From assembly GCF_947255105.1 (NCBI RefSeq), contig NZ_CAMYFP010000003.1, positions 97,291 through 161,290 of the forward strand: DNA of 64,000 bases, given 5' to 3'. Below, piece by piece: positions 30,416 to 37,766 of the stretch. The notes under the pieces are model-generated. The model was not told the DNA's origin and did no database searches. It worked only from the letters and a program-made list of their open reading frames with translations. Positions within the stretch are counted from its first letter, which is position 1. Each line of letters starts with the position of its first letter. The DNA comes from an uncultured Campylobacter sp. (GTDB lineage Bacteria; Campylobacterota; Campylobacteria; Campylobacterales; Campylobacteraceae). A program made the translations under genes and the position numbers.

Positions 30416-30833
30416 CTACAACCACGGTTCTTGCAAGCATATCATGTAGAGTTTGTCGCATTGGATTGAAAAAAGCTACGATAAAATTTGTATAAAAGAT
30501 AAAATAGTCCAAAGTCCTAACACTAGCTCTTATCAAAGACTCCGTAAATGTAGGCTTTTCTCCATTTAAGTTTAGGCAGACAATCTTGCAAGCTAGCTTT
30601 CCAACACTTGCTCCATAATACCAGATAAAAAATGTTTGGTAGATAACTCTTAAAAAGATAAGATAGGACATGTGAGCTGCCATCCACTTGGTCAAAATCT
30701 CTTCGTTATAGACGTTAGAAGAGATCTCTCCCCAAAAAGCCATCAAAAAAAGGGTAGTTACAACAACCTCATCTATCAAAAAAGAGATGCCTCTTTTAGT
30801 AAAACTTGCTATTTTTTTTGGCTCTTCACTCAT
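30405..30833 (-). CDS. RDD-family membrane protein
   Basis: A 142-residue protein with three hydrophobic helices and the RDD layout: [14 protein letters not shown] at the N-terminus (Arg-x-x-x-x-x-Asp), [15 protein letters not shown] in the centre, and the late [18 protein letters not shown] proteins are small inner-membrane proteins, some acting in Na+/H+ exchange or as uncharacterised accessory factors. It sits between purD and lptD with overlaps of 8 and 11 bases, so it is in the same operon. Its function here is unknown. Confidence 0.85.
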   Translation of the reverse strand: MSEEPKKIASFTKRGISFLIDEVVVTTLFLMAFWGEISSNVYNEEILTKWMAAHMSYLIFLRVIYQTFFIWYYGASVGKLACKIVCLNLNGEKPTFTESLIRASVRTLDYFIFYTNFIVAFFNPMRQTLHDMLARTVVVDAN

Positions 30834-32082
30834 CTTTTAATGCCTGGTAAGCGATATCTTTTCTATAAATGGCACCTTTAAATTTCACCTTATTGCAAAG
30901 CTGATAGGCGTTGCTAACAGCCTCTTTTATGCTCTTTCCAATCCCAACACAGACCAAAACTCTTCCGCCACTTGCTAAAAGTTTGCCATCTTCTAAGCTA
31001 ACTCCGCCAAAACAAATGTGACCTTTTATGTCGTTTTCTTCTATGAAAATTGGCTCTTTTGGTGAGCTTTTGTATGGATAATTTTGACTAGCCATTACAA
31101 CTCCAGCTGCATACTCATCACTAATCTCTATCTTTTCTAGCTCCCCTTTTGCTGCGTCTTTTAAGATATTTGTAAAGTTGCCTTTAATAAGTGGCATTAA
31201 AACTTCGCACTCAGGATCGCCAAATCTTACATTAAACTCTAGCACATAAGGCGCCCCATCAACAACCATAACTCCTACAAACAAAACTCCGCAAAAAGGC
31301 TCACCCTCTTTTTGCATACCATCAAGAGTTTTTGCAACAATCTCTTTTTCTATTGTTTTAATAAGCCCTTTAGTTGCTAGTGGTGCTGGCGCATAAGCTC
31401 CCATACCGCCTGTATTGGGCCCTTTGTCGCCATCTTTTAATCTCTTGTGATCCTGCGCTGCTGGAAGAGAGACAAAGTTTTTACCATCGCATATTGCAAA
31501 AAAGCTAAGCTCAAACCCATCTAAGAACTCCTCAACTACAACTTTTTTGCCAGCGTCGCCAAAACTTCCCTCAAGCATCTCTTTAGCTGCCTCTTTTGCC
31601 TCTTTTTTGTTTTGTGCAATTATGACGCCCTTGCCTGCACAAAGCCCATCTGCCTTTACGACAATTTTTTCATCATCTCTAAATTTATCTATAAACTCAT
31701 CTATCTCATCTAAATTTGTGCTATTTAGGTATTTGGAAGTTTTTATACCGTATTTTGTCAAAAAGTCCTTCATATAGGCTTTGCTACTCTCTAACATCGC
31801 CGCTTTTTTGGTAGGACCAAAAATCAAAAGATTGTGCTTTTTGAAGATATCAACAATCCCCGCCTCCAATGGTGCTTCAGGACCTACTATTGTTAGCTCT
31901 ATATTGTTTTGTTTTGCATAGTTTGCAAGCTCTTCATAACTATCTATCTTTAAATTCTGACCAAGTTTGGCACTAGCGCCATTGCCAGGACTAAAATAAA
32001 GTTTAACTGCGCCGCTATCTTGCTTCAATCTTCTAGCTATCGCATACTCTCTTGCGCCACTTCCAACAATTAAAACATTCAA
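30826..32082 (-). CDS. purD: Phosphoribosylamine-glycine ligase (GAR synthetase)
   Basis: The ATP-grasp enzyme of purine synthesis step 2, about 418 residues. The start is the TTG at 32082 ([19 protein letters not shown]) with GGAG close upstream; the longer open frame runs into a structured RNA and is unlikely to be coding. Family features are [46 protein letters not shown] and [15 protein letters not shown]. It heads the purD-RDD-lptD-PRTase-pnp run. The upstream RNA, described separately, is either a leader for this gene or an independent transcript. Confidence 0.95.
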   Translation of the reverse strand: MNVLIVGSGAREYAIARRLKQDSGAVKLYFSPGNGASAKLGQNLKIDSYEELANYAKQNNIELTIVGPEAPLEAGIVDIFKKHNLLIFGPTKKAAMLESSKAYMKDFLTKYGIKTSKYLNSTNLDEIDEFIDKFRDDEKIVVKADGLCAGKGVIIAQNKKEAKEAAKEMLEGSFGDAGKKVVVEEFLDGFELSFFAICDGKNFVSLPAAQDHKRLKDGDKGPNTGGMGAYAPAPLATKGLIKTIEKEIVAKTLDGMQKEGEPFCGVLFVGVMVVDGAPYVLEFNVRFGDPECEVLMPLIKGNFTNILKDAAKGELEKIEISDEYAAGVVMASQNYPYKSSPKEPIFIEENDIKGHICFGGVSLEDGKLLASGGRVLVCVGIGKSIKEAVSNAYQLCNKVKFKGAIYRKDIAYQALKDE

Positions 32083-32100
32083 ATTTAAGCTCCAAATAAG

Positions 32101-32282
32101 AAGATAACCCAGATGACCGGTGTGTAAAAAGATTCGGCCCGTTAAAGCCAATCTTGCGAGTAGAGCCACTTTTTAGGTTGCAATCAGCCCAAAAGCAAGA
32201 CCACATCTCACCAAGCAGCCACATCGTCGCTCTATACTAAATGTTGGACCCTCATAGAAACACTATCGTATCATCCAGGCAA
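32101..32282 (-). ncRNA. Structured RNA upstream of purD, probable 6S-type RNA
   Basis: About 180 bases that are visibly GC-richer than their surroundings and not convincingly coding. CCTGGATGA (32279-32271) pairs over nine positions, two of them G-T, with TCATCTGGG (32116-32108), closing the whole element like the terminal stem of 6S RNA. Inside, GTCTTGC and GCAAGAT form an inner helix. A perfect TATAAT at 32293-32288 puts the 5' end right at the closing stem. From memory, epsilonproteobacteria carry an RNA in front of purD that was described computationally as a purD motif and is linked to 6S RNA. Identity as 6S is inferred; that it is a structured RNA gene is well supported. Confidence 0.7.
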
Positions 32283-32287
32283 CGTTA

Positions 32288-32293
32288 ATTATA
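32288..32293 (-). promoter_or_regulatory. -10 box of the purD-upstream RNA
   Basis: The minus strand reads TATAAT from 32293 to 32288. A start about seven bases on falls at 32281-32283, exactly at the base of the RNA's closing stem. Confidence 0.65.
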
Positions 32294-32339
32294 ATGTAAT
32301 ATTCTTAAATTCACGTTTAAATGGCTGTTTTTATAATTC

Positions 32340-32990
32340 TCATTTAGTTAAATTTAGGCTATTGGCTAGCTTTATGCACTCATCCAATGTCTGAGTGGCG
32401 CTTTGAGAGATATCTTTGCAATATTTTTTTAGATATCTACTTGTTGTCTCTCCTATGCTAACTACCCTATAGCTCTCGTCCCAGCCAAAGTTTTCTACAA
32501 AACACTCTAAATTTCTGGGCGATGTAAAGATGAGAATAGAGTTTTTTGGTGGCTTTTTAGATGGCTCCAAATTTAAACATCTATTTTCATAGCCTACAAT
32601 GTGAGTTATGTTTTTCTCTTTTAAGATATCAAGTAGCCCTGAAAGCGTCACTTTGGCACTTATATATAGAATTTTTTCATCTCCTAAAAGTGGCTCTATC
32701 TCATAGGCAAACTCTCTTCCGTGAGAATTTTTGGCAAGATAAACTCTCTTTAGTCCAGCTTCTTTGCAGGCCTTAAGGCTGCCCTCGCCTATTGAGTAGG
32801 TTTTTAAACTTGGATCTATCTTAATGTTGTTGTAGATGAGTGCATTTATGGCATTTTTGGAAGTTACAATAAGTGATTGAAATTTAGAGATATCAAGAGT
32901 AAATTTATTGAAATGTATTGCACAAACTGCAAGATTGTTTATGCTTGGATCGCTACTTTGAGTGTTGGAAATAAGATAAATTTCACTCAC
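32340..32990 (-). CDS. hemD: Uroporphyrinogen-III synthase
   Basis: A 216-residue haem-pathway enzyme that closes and inverts ring D of hydroxymethylbilane. Sequence conservation in this family is low, but the two-lobe layout is clear: N-terminal IYLISNT, then SLIVTSKNAINALI and TYSIGEGSLKACKEAG, the second lobe FTSPRNLECFVENFG and the terminal VVSIGETTSRYLKK. It overlaps the GNAT gene by 8 bases and is the last gene of the run that starts with the ferrosome-like cluster, an unusual place for it and possibly an iron-haem link. Confidence 0.85.
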   Translation of the reverse strand: MSEIYLISNTQSSDPSINNLAVCAIHFNKFTLDISKFQSLIVTSKNAINALIYNNIKIDPSLKTYSIGEGSLKACKEAGLKRVYLAKNSHGREFAYEIEPLLGDEKILYISAKVTLSGLLDILKEKNITHIVGYENRCLNLEPSKKPPKNSILIFTSPRNLECFVENFGWDESYRVVSIGETTSRYLKKYCKDISQSATQTLDECIKLANSLNLTK

Positions 32991-33477
32991 AGCAAAGCCT
33001 TGCTTCTAGTGCTTTTATACCCTCTTTTTCAACTCTATAAACACTCCAGCCACTCATCGCCTTGGCACCAAGACTTAGATAGAAGTCAATTGAGCTTTTA
33101 TTCCAGTCAAGGCAGACCCACTCCATCCTAGCGCAATCTTCCTTTAGGGCAATCTTTGCAAGCTCCTTAAAAAACATCTTGCCAATTCCCTCTCCTCTAT
33201 ACTCCTCTTCTACAAAAATATCTTCTAAATAAAGACCTCTTTTTCCCTCAAATGTAGAGAAGTTAAAAAAATAAAGAGCAAAGCCAACTGCCTTTTGACC
33301 GCTATAAGCAAGCAAAACTTCACAGGCTTTTTTTATGAAAATGCTCTCATATAGTCCCTCTTTTGTAGCTTTTACCCTATCTAAGAGCTTTTCATACTTG
33401 GCAATTGCCCTTATAAAATACAAAATAATATCAACATCTTTTGGCGTAGCCTTTTTTAAAGAGATCTGCTCTTTCAT
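32983..33477 (-). CDS. GNAT acetyltransferase, spermidine/thialysine N-acetyltransferase-like
   Basis: A 164-residue Gcn5-related acetyltransferase. The CoA-binding motif A is YLEDIFVEEEYRGEGIGKMFF, and the C-terminal DWNKSSIDFYLSLGA is motif B. LEDIFV, YRGEGIG, WNKSSIDFY and GW--YRVEKEG together resemble the SSAT (diamine/thialysine acetyltransferase) branch, so an amine substrate is plausible. It overlaps the 96-residue membrane-protein gene by four bases (ATGA) and hemD by eight. The genome also encodes a carboxynorspermidine synthase at 40069, but no direct functional link is shown. Confidence 0.8.
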   Translation of the reverse strand: MKEQISLKKATPKDVDIILYFIRAIAKYEKLLDRVKATKEGLYESIFIKKACEVLLAYSGQKAVGFALYFFNFSTFEGKRGLYLEDIFVEEEYRGEGIGKMFFKELAKIALKEDCARMEWVCLDWNKSSIDFYLSLGAKAMSGWSVYRVEKEGIKALEARLCCE

Positions 33478-33764
33478 ATCTCGGCTTCTTTTTCTTTGTG
33501 GCTCTTCTCTCTCTTCTCTCTTTTGTGACTTTTTGTCTTATTGCTTAGATATCTCGCATATGGAGTCTCATAGAGCATCGCATGCCAAAGACTAAAACCA
33601 ACAAGCGCGATACCAGAAATGGTGTGAATATTTTTTGAACCTCTACCTTGCAAGTTAAAAGAGGTCGCACAAAGTAGCCCCATAGAGGCAACCATACCCA
33701 CCTTTGCCACCTTTCTTTGAAAGTCAATATCTAAAAGCTTTCCTTGAATCTCATCTATCAACAT
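33474..33764 (-). CDS. Small two-helix membrane protein with paired histidines (cluster member)
   Basis: A 96-residue protein, unrecognised. Two hydrophobic helices (VGMVASMGLLCATSFNL and TISGIALVGFSLWHAML) are followed by a highly charged Lys/Arg/Glu tail rich in KSHKREKREKSHK repeats. In helix 2, His47 and His61 are 14 residues apart, a spacing seen in helices that hold two haem b groups; this is suggestive only. The ATG follows AAAGGAG within the end of the P-type ATPase gene (14-base overlap), so it is translationally coupled to that gene and probably works with it. Confidence 0.7.
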   Translation of the reverse strand: MLIDEIQGKLLDIDFQRKVAKVGMVASMGLLCATSFNLQGRGSKNIHTISGIALVGFSLWHAMLYETPYARYLSNKTKSHKREKREKSHKEKEAEI

Positions 33765-35838
33765 CTACTCCTTTAAGTGAGTTTAACAACAACCCAACAG
33801 TTGTGCCATTGTGCAAAAATGCTGTTTTTATCGGATCTAGCATTGCAAAGGTTGCACCAAGAAGTATAGCTGTATTTATGATAACTGTTGCATTAAAGTT
33901 GTTGTGAATCTTAACAATAGTTTTATTTGCTATCTCTTTGGCTATTGCAACGCTACTTATATCATCTTTTAAAAGACTTATATCAGCACTTGCAACTGCA
34001 ATATCTGCACCTTTTTTCATACTTATTCCAACATCAGCCTTTACAAGACTTGGTGCGTCATTTATCCCATCGCCTACAAAGGCTACATTTCGGCCGCTAT
34101 TTTTTAGCTCTTCGATGATTTGTGCTTTGCCTGTTGGCAAACAGTTGGCATAGACCCTATCAATCCCTAGCTCTTTTGCTACTTCGTTAGCCTTCTCTTC
34201 TATATCGCCAGTTATCATAACTATCTCTTTAGCACCCAACTCTCTTAGTCTAGATATGGTCGCTTTGGAGCTCTCTCTTATCCTATCAACCATTCCAATA
34301 GTTCCAACAAGCTTGCCACCATAACTTATATAAAGAAGCGCTAAACCACTCTTTAGGGACTCTTTTATCTTATCTTCATGCCCTTTAAAAGAGATATTCT
34401 CATCATCTTCCAAAAAATGCCTACTTCCTATAAGAACCTCTTTGTCATCTATGATAGTTTTAACTCCATGTGCTACGATAAACTCAACCTCATCGTGGTG
34501 AAAATGGTGAAAGCCTTGCTCTTTGGCAGCTCTTACAACAGCTTTAGCAACAGGATGAAAATAGTGTTCTTCTGCACTTGCGGCCAAATTTAAAAGATCC
34601 TTATCGCTAAATTTATCCACAAAAGAGTTTACCTCGGCAACCTTTAGTTTGCCACTTGTTAGAGTACCTGTTTTATCAAAAACAAATGTATCTGCCTTGG
34701 CAAGTGCCTCGATAGCGCTGGCTCCTTTTATGAGAATTCCATCCTTGCCGGCATTTGCAATGTTTGTCTTAAAAGCAACTGGTGTTGCAAGCTTTAGCGC
34801 GCAAGAATAATCAGCTTGAAGTACTGCAGCCATAGACATTGTGTCTTTGTTGATAAGGTAGCTAAGTGCTGCTAAACTAAGAGTTACTGGCACCAAACTA
34901 TCGGCAAGTTTTGTTGCCTTTAGCCCTATCTTTGACTTCTCATCAAGACTTGCTTGAATATATTGCTTTATCCTTGAAGTAGATGTCTCATCGCCGATAC
35001 TTTCAGCCCATATCTTTAAGCGGCCCTCCTCTAGGACAGTTCCGCTCATAACCTTATCGCCTCTACTCTTTTTTACGGGCTCCGCCTCTCCTGTCATGCT
35101 AACTTGATTGACATCAGCAACTCCATCTAGCACATACCCATCAACCGCAATCTTATCGCCAGCATTGACAACTACCACATCGCCAACTTTTAGATCTTCA
35201 AAGTCTATTAAGAGCTCTTGATGTTTGCCCTCTTTTTCTACCTCTATCCAGACCTTGCTAACATTTGGCTTGGCTAGCTCTTTTATGAGATTGTCACTCT
35301 TTATAACGGTACTCTCTTCAATATACTCGCCGATATTTAAAAGCAAGCTAGTGGCATTTGCCGCTCTATAATCATTTCTTGCGATACTTACTCCAACAGC
35401 CAAAGCCTCAAGCATCTTTGAAGTTAGTCCATTTTTGATAAAATCCCCAGCTCCCTCTCTTAAGATAGGATAAGAGGCATAAAGAGTTGTAAACATCATT
35501 AAATTTTGATTTCTTAAAAAGTAGTTAGCACCAAGAGCAAACAAAGAACGCCAAATTCCTGACTTATCAACAGCAACTTCCTCGCTCTCTTCTTGCCTTA
35601 TCTTTATGTTCTCTACTATCTTTTTTACGCTATCAAGACTAGAGTTAAACTCGATGATGATACTTTTGGCCTTTTTATTTACTCTCGTATTTATAATCTC
35701 TTCGCTATTTAAAAGCTCTTTTTCTAAATGGCTGCTATTGCTAAACTCATTTAAATCTTCATCAATAAAGCGAACTCTATTGCCTACAAGACTTACTACT
35801 TTTAGCCTATTTGTTTGCATCAACTTCTGCTTTGGCAT
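33751..35838 (-). CDS. P1B-type heavy-metal ATPase without CPC motif (FezB-like)
   Basis: About 695 residues. An N-terminal HMA_2-like segment lacks CxxC (VVSLVGNRVRFIDED). The pump core has all catalytic motifs: TGEAEP near 251, DKTGTLT near 390, HP in HYFHPVAKA, MITGD and GDGINDAPS. The membrane metal motif, normally CPC, is YSCALKLATP near 346-355, so this is not a CopA, ZntA or CzcP type. A His-rich patch FHHFHHDE lies in the nucleotide domain. These traits fit the P1B-6 group that includes FezB of ferrosome loci, implying iron as cargo; that is inference. The start may be ATG 35838, ATG 35820 or TTG 35844. Confidence 0.85.
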   Translation of the reverse strand: MPKQKLMQTNRLKVVSLVGNRVRFIDEDLNEFSNSSHLEKELLNSEEIINTRVNKKAKSIIIEFNSSLDSVKKIVENIKIRQEESEEVAVDKSGIWRSLFALGANYFLRNQNLMMFTTLYASYPILREGAGDFIKNGLTSKMLEALAVGVSIARNDYRAANATSLLLNIGEYIEESTVIKSDNLIKELAKPNVSKVWIEVEKEGKHQELLIDFEDLKVGDVVVVNAGDKIAVDGYVLDGVADVNQVSMTGEAEPVKKSRGDKVMSGTVLEEGRLKIWAESIGDETSTSRIKQYIQASLDEKSKIGLKATKLADSLVPVTLSLAALSYLINKDTMSMAAVLQADYSCALKLATPVAFKTNIANAGKDGILIKGASAIEALAKADTFVFDKTGTLTSGKLKVAEVNSFVDKFSDKDLLNLAASAEEHYFHPVAKAVVRAAKEQGFHHFHHDEVEFIVAHGVKTIIDDKEVLIGSRHFLEDDENISFKGHEDKIKESLKSGLALLYISYGGKLVGTIGMVDRIRESSKATISRLRELGAKEIVMITGDIEEKANEVAKELGIDRVYANCLPTGKAQIIEELKNSGRNVAFVGDGINDAPSLVKADVGISMKKGADIAVASADISLLKDDISSVAIAKEIANKTIVKIHNNFNATVIINTAILLGATFAMLDPIKTAFLHNGTTVGLLLNSLKGVDVDR

Positions 35839-36151
35839 CTTCAAATCTCTCTTTCAGCTCTTCAGTGCCTGCTTGAAGTAAATTTCCAGCCTTAACAATA
35901 GCTTTAAAAAGAGCTTGCTGTGCCTTTTCATTTGTCATTATATAGGCAAAACCAGCTCCAACAAGAACTCCTGTTATAAAGTTGGAAGTATTAAAGTTGT
36001 TTGGCAAAAGGGAGAAATTTGAAAAGAGTGAGTTGTTTTGTGCATAGCGATTTTGGCTATATTTCAAATCACCTTGTGCTTGGCTCATTCCTTGATTGTC
36101 GCCCTTAGTATCGATATTTTGTTCTCTATCTGTGTTTATATATGGGTTCAT
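35807..36151 (-). CDS. Glycine-zipper membrane protein with amphipathic tail (cluster member)
   Basis: 114 residues, unrecognised. Residues 1-50 are polar and rich in N and Q. Residues 58-72 are a hydrophobic glycine-zipper helix (NFITGVLVGAGFAYIM). The rest is an amphipathic charged helix (LFKAIVKAGNLLQAG, ELKERFEDAKAE), like YtxH or DUF5132-type proteins. The F-x-x-G-x-x-x-G core is shared with three neighbours. It follows its neighbour's stop by one base and overlaps the next ATPase. It is probably a membrane-associated structural or adaptor protein of the predicted iron compartment. Confidence 0.75.
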   Translation of the reverse strand: MNPYINTDREQNIDTKGDNQGMSQAQGDLKYSQNRYAQNNSLFSNFSLLPNNFNTSNFITGVLVGAGFAYIMTNEKAQQALFKAIVKAGNLLQAGTEELKERFEDAKAEVDANK

Positions 36152-36152
36152 T

Positions 36153-36494
36153 TTAATCCTTTGTTGTAATTAATTTTTCATTTAATATCATAAGAGCAAC
36201 TCCACTTGCAGCACCTAATGTTGCATTTAAAAACTTGCCCTCAACTAGCATGTTGGACACATAGATACCAAATCCAGTAACTATCGCACCATCTAATGTC
36301 ACTTTTAAAGTTCTTTTTGAAAGCTCTTTGGCATCTATCTTTTTCTCTTCATACTCTTTATAATTAAAAGCAAAGCCACCCATCGCACCAATAAGACCTC
36401 CACTTAAGAAGTTGTCAAATGGAAGTCTTGTAGTAGAAAAAAGTGGCCTTTGTTGTGCAATCAAACCACCATCTACAGAAGAATTATTTATCAT
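36153..36494 (-). CDS. Glycine-zipper membrane protein with two hydrophobic regions (cluster member)
   Basis: 113 residues, unrecognised. After a short polar start, residues 29-43 read FLSGGLIGAMGGFAF, the shared glycine motif. A second glycine-rich hydrophobic region (DGAIVTGFGIYVSNML through LNATLGAASGVALMI) fills residues 65-105. A charged link (EYEEKKIDAKELSKR) lies between. It probably spans or embeds in the membrane more than once. It is tightly packed between two other members (8 and 1 base gaps). No enzymatic motif is visible. Confidence 0.75.
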   Translation of the reverse strand: MINNSSVDGGLIAQQRPLFSTTRLPFDNFLSGGLIGAMGGFAFNYKEYEEKKIDAKELSKRTLKVTLDGAIVTGFGIYVSNMLVEGKFLNATLGAASGVALMILNEKLITTKD

Positions 36495-36502
36495 ATCTAG
36501 CC

Positions 36503-36754
36503 CTATTTAGCTTTGGTGCTCTTTTTGTTACTAACTTCGCTAGACTCAAGCTTATCGGCAGTTTTTCTAAGAGTAGTTGCAGTTGCGTCTTTGGCAGCTT
36601 CAAATGTATCGATTGCCTTTTCTTTCATCTCGCCTGCAACCTCTTTGCCCTTTTCTACACCAGTAGATAGCTTGCTTTTTAACTTACCTCTGTTACTCAA
36701 TCCATAAACTGCTAGACCACCAACAGCAACACCTAATAAAAATGGAATTGGCAT
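36503..36754 (-). CDS. Small glycine-zipper/YtxH-like protein (cluster member)
   Basis: 83 residues. The N-terminus MPIPFLLGVAVGGLAVYGLS is the cleanest copy of the shared motif, starting at residue 5. A long amphipathic helix follows, with repeated A-x-x-x-x-x-x-A/K pattern (TGVEKGKEVAGEMKEKAI, AAKDATATTLRKTADKLE), like apolipoprotein or YtxH proteins that coat membranes. DUF5132-type proteins of this form are, from memory, frequent beside HMA_2 and P1B-6 ATPase genes. A role in coating or shaping a vesicle is inferred from this form. Confidence 0.75.
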   Translation of the reverse strand: MPIPFLLGVAVGGLAVYGLSNRGKLKSKLSTGVEKGKEVAGEMKEKAIDTFEAAKDATATTLRKTADKLESSEVSNKKSTKAK

Positions 36755-36757
36755 AAT

Positions 36758-37393
36758 TTACTCCTTATTGTTTTTCTCTTCATCAAGTAGCTCTTTGATA
36801 GCTACACCTACAAGCCCACCAGCAGCAAGACCACTAAAAAAAGAGAAGTTTGGATCTAAAAGCAGCGCTTCAATCTCCTCTTTGCTAGCCTTTGCAGTTG
36901 CAACTCTGCTAGCTTTTTGAAGAAAATCAGCTGCATTTTGATATGGCTCTTTGTTGATAGAGCCGCTCTCGTTATTATTAGTAGTTGTTGCCTTATTGTT
37001 TAATTCACTTTTTAATCTATCCTCTAGAGCTTTCATATATTCATTATAAGAGGTCGCCCAAAGTCTAAAGAAAAGATCTTTGCTTTTTTCGTCAAACTCT
37101 TTGTTGGTTGCATTTTCATAGAAACGATTTAACTCAATCTCATAATTTAATGCTACTATAAGTTTTTGGTAATATGGCTCTGGAAGTTCGGTAGCTTGGC
37201 TATTTTGCTCATCTTTGTTGATGTTAAATTTGAAATTTGCCGCACTATTTTCCAAAAGCTTTATACCAGCTTTTCTAATGGTTGCAATTTGACTAAATAA
37301 AGGGTCATTTTCTAGCTGCGAATAGAGAGAAATTCCTCTATTTTCGATTTGAAGTGCAAGATTGTAAATTTGTTCTAACTCACTATTTTTCAA
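36758..37393 (-). CDS. Ferritin-like protein with C-terminal glycine-zipper anchor (cluster member)
   Basis: 211 residues from a TTG at 37393, five bases after AAAGGGG. Residues 1-130 look like a four-helix ferritin-like fold of the DUF2202/rubrerythrin kind: AlqIENRGISLYSQL (helix 1, Glu17), a second helix, ALNYEIELNRFYE (helix 3) and WATSYNEYMKAL (helix 4). The usual E-x-x-H ligands of helices 2 and 4 are not intact, so a diiron site is uncertain. An Asn/Thr-rich linker follows, and residues 185-199 are FFSGLAAGGLVGVAI, the shared membrane motif. This puts an iron-protein-like domain on a membrane anchor. The fold assignment is inference. Confidence 0.65.
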   Translation of the reverse strand: MKNSELEQIYNLALQIENRGISLYSQLENDPLFSQIATIRKAGIKLLENSAANFKFNINKDEQNSQATELPEPYYQKLIVALNYEIELNRFYENATNKEFDEKSKDLFFRLWATSYNEYMKALEDRLKSELNNKATTTNNNESGSINKEPYQNAADFLQKASRVATAKASKEEIEALLLDPNFSFFSGLAAGGLVGVAIKELLDEEKNNKE

Positions 37394-37700
37394 ATTTGCC
37401 CCTTTCTCTATCGATAATTTGATAGATCTTTTCTAAATTTCTACCAGCTAGCAGATCATCCCAAAGCTCTTTTGGAAAGATATCGTTATCATAAAGAATG
37501 GTAATAGAGCCAATTAGCGAGTTAAATTTCACCTCTTTTATGCCATCTATTTTGGCTATGATATCATCAGCTTTTTCAACGGAGAGTTCGCCAGCTCTGT
37601 TTTTAAGCTCTCTTGAAACTCTTACTCTAAGCCTTCCAGGGCTACTATGAACCAAAGTTAAATATGGAAGAAGCTCTTCAATAACTCTGCTACTTTTCAT
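37383..37700 (-). CDS. HMA_2-like heavy-metal-associated domain protein (cluster member)
   Basis: 105 residues. The pattern LVHSSPGRLRVRVSRELKNR, then a SVEKADDIIAKIDGIKEV helix and a FNSLIGSITILYD strand, matches the cysteine-free HMA_2 ferredoxin-like fold often found free or at the start of P1B-6 ATPases and in ferrosome loci. Similar G-R-[LV]-R signatures start both ATPases here. It is the first gene after a 66-base gap that holds a Fur-like sequence, so it likely opens its own transcription unit. It may act as a metallochaperone or an assembly factor for the pump. Confidence 0.8.
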   Translation of the reverse strand: MKSSRVIEELLPYLTLVHSSPGRLRVRVSRELKNRAGELSVEKADDIIAKIDGIKEVKFNSLIGSITILYDNDIFPKELWDDLLAGRNLEKIYQIIDRERGKFEK

Positions 37701-37721
37701 CTATTATCAACTCCTTTTGAC

Positions 37722-37740
37722 ATTATCATTATCTAATAAT
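37722..37740 (-). promoter_or_regulatory. Candidate Fur-binding sequence in front of the cluster
   Basis: The minus strand reads ATTATTAGATAATGATAAT from 37740 to 37722, with two perfect GATAAT hexamers in tandem (37733-37722), equal to the first 12 bases of the classical GATAATGATAATCATTATC Fur box. It lies 22 bases before the ATG of the HMA_2 gene and 27 bases after the stop of the upstream ATPase. Iron repression is inferred. Confidence 0.55.
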
Positions 37741-37766
37741 TTTGATTAATACATGCTTAATAATTA

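Noticed and set aside
32033..32224. Open frames across the region in front of purD, including a 29-codon N-terminal extension of purD
   Set aside because: The family start is at 32082, and the upstream sequence folds as an RNA with its own promoter; the extension has no ribosome site.
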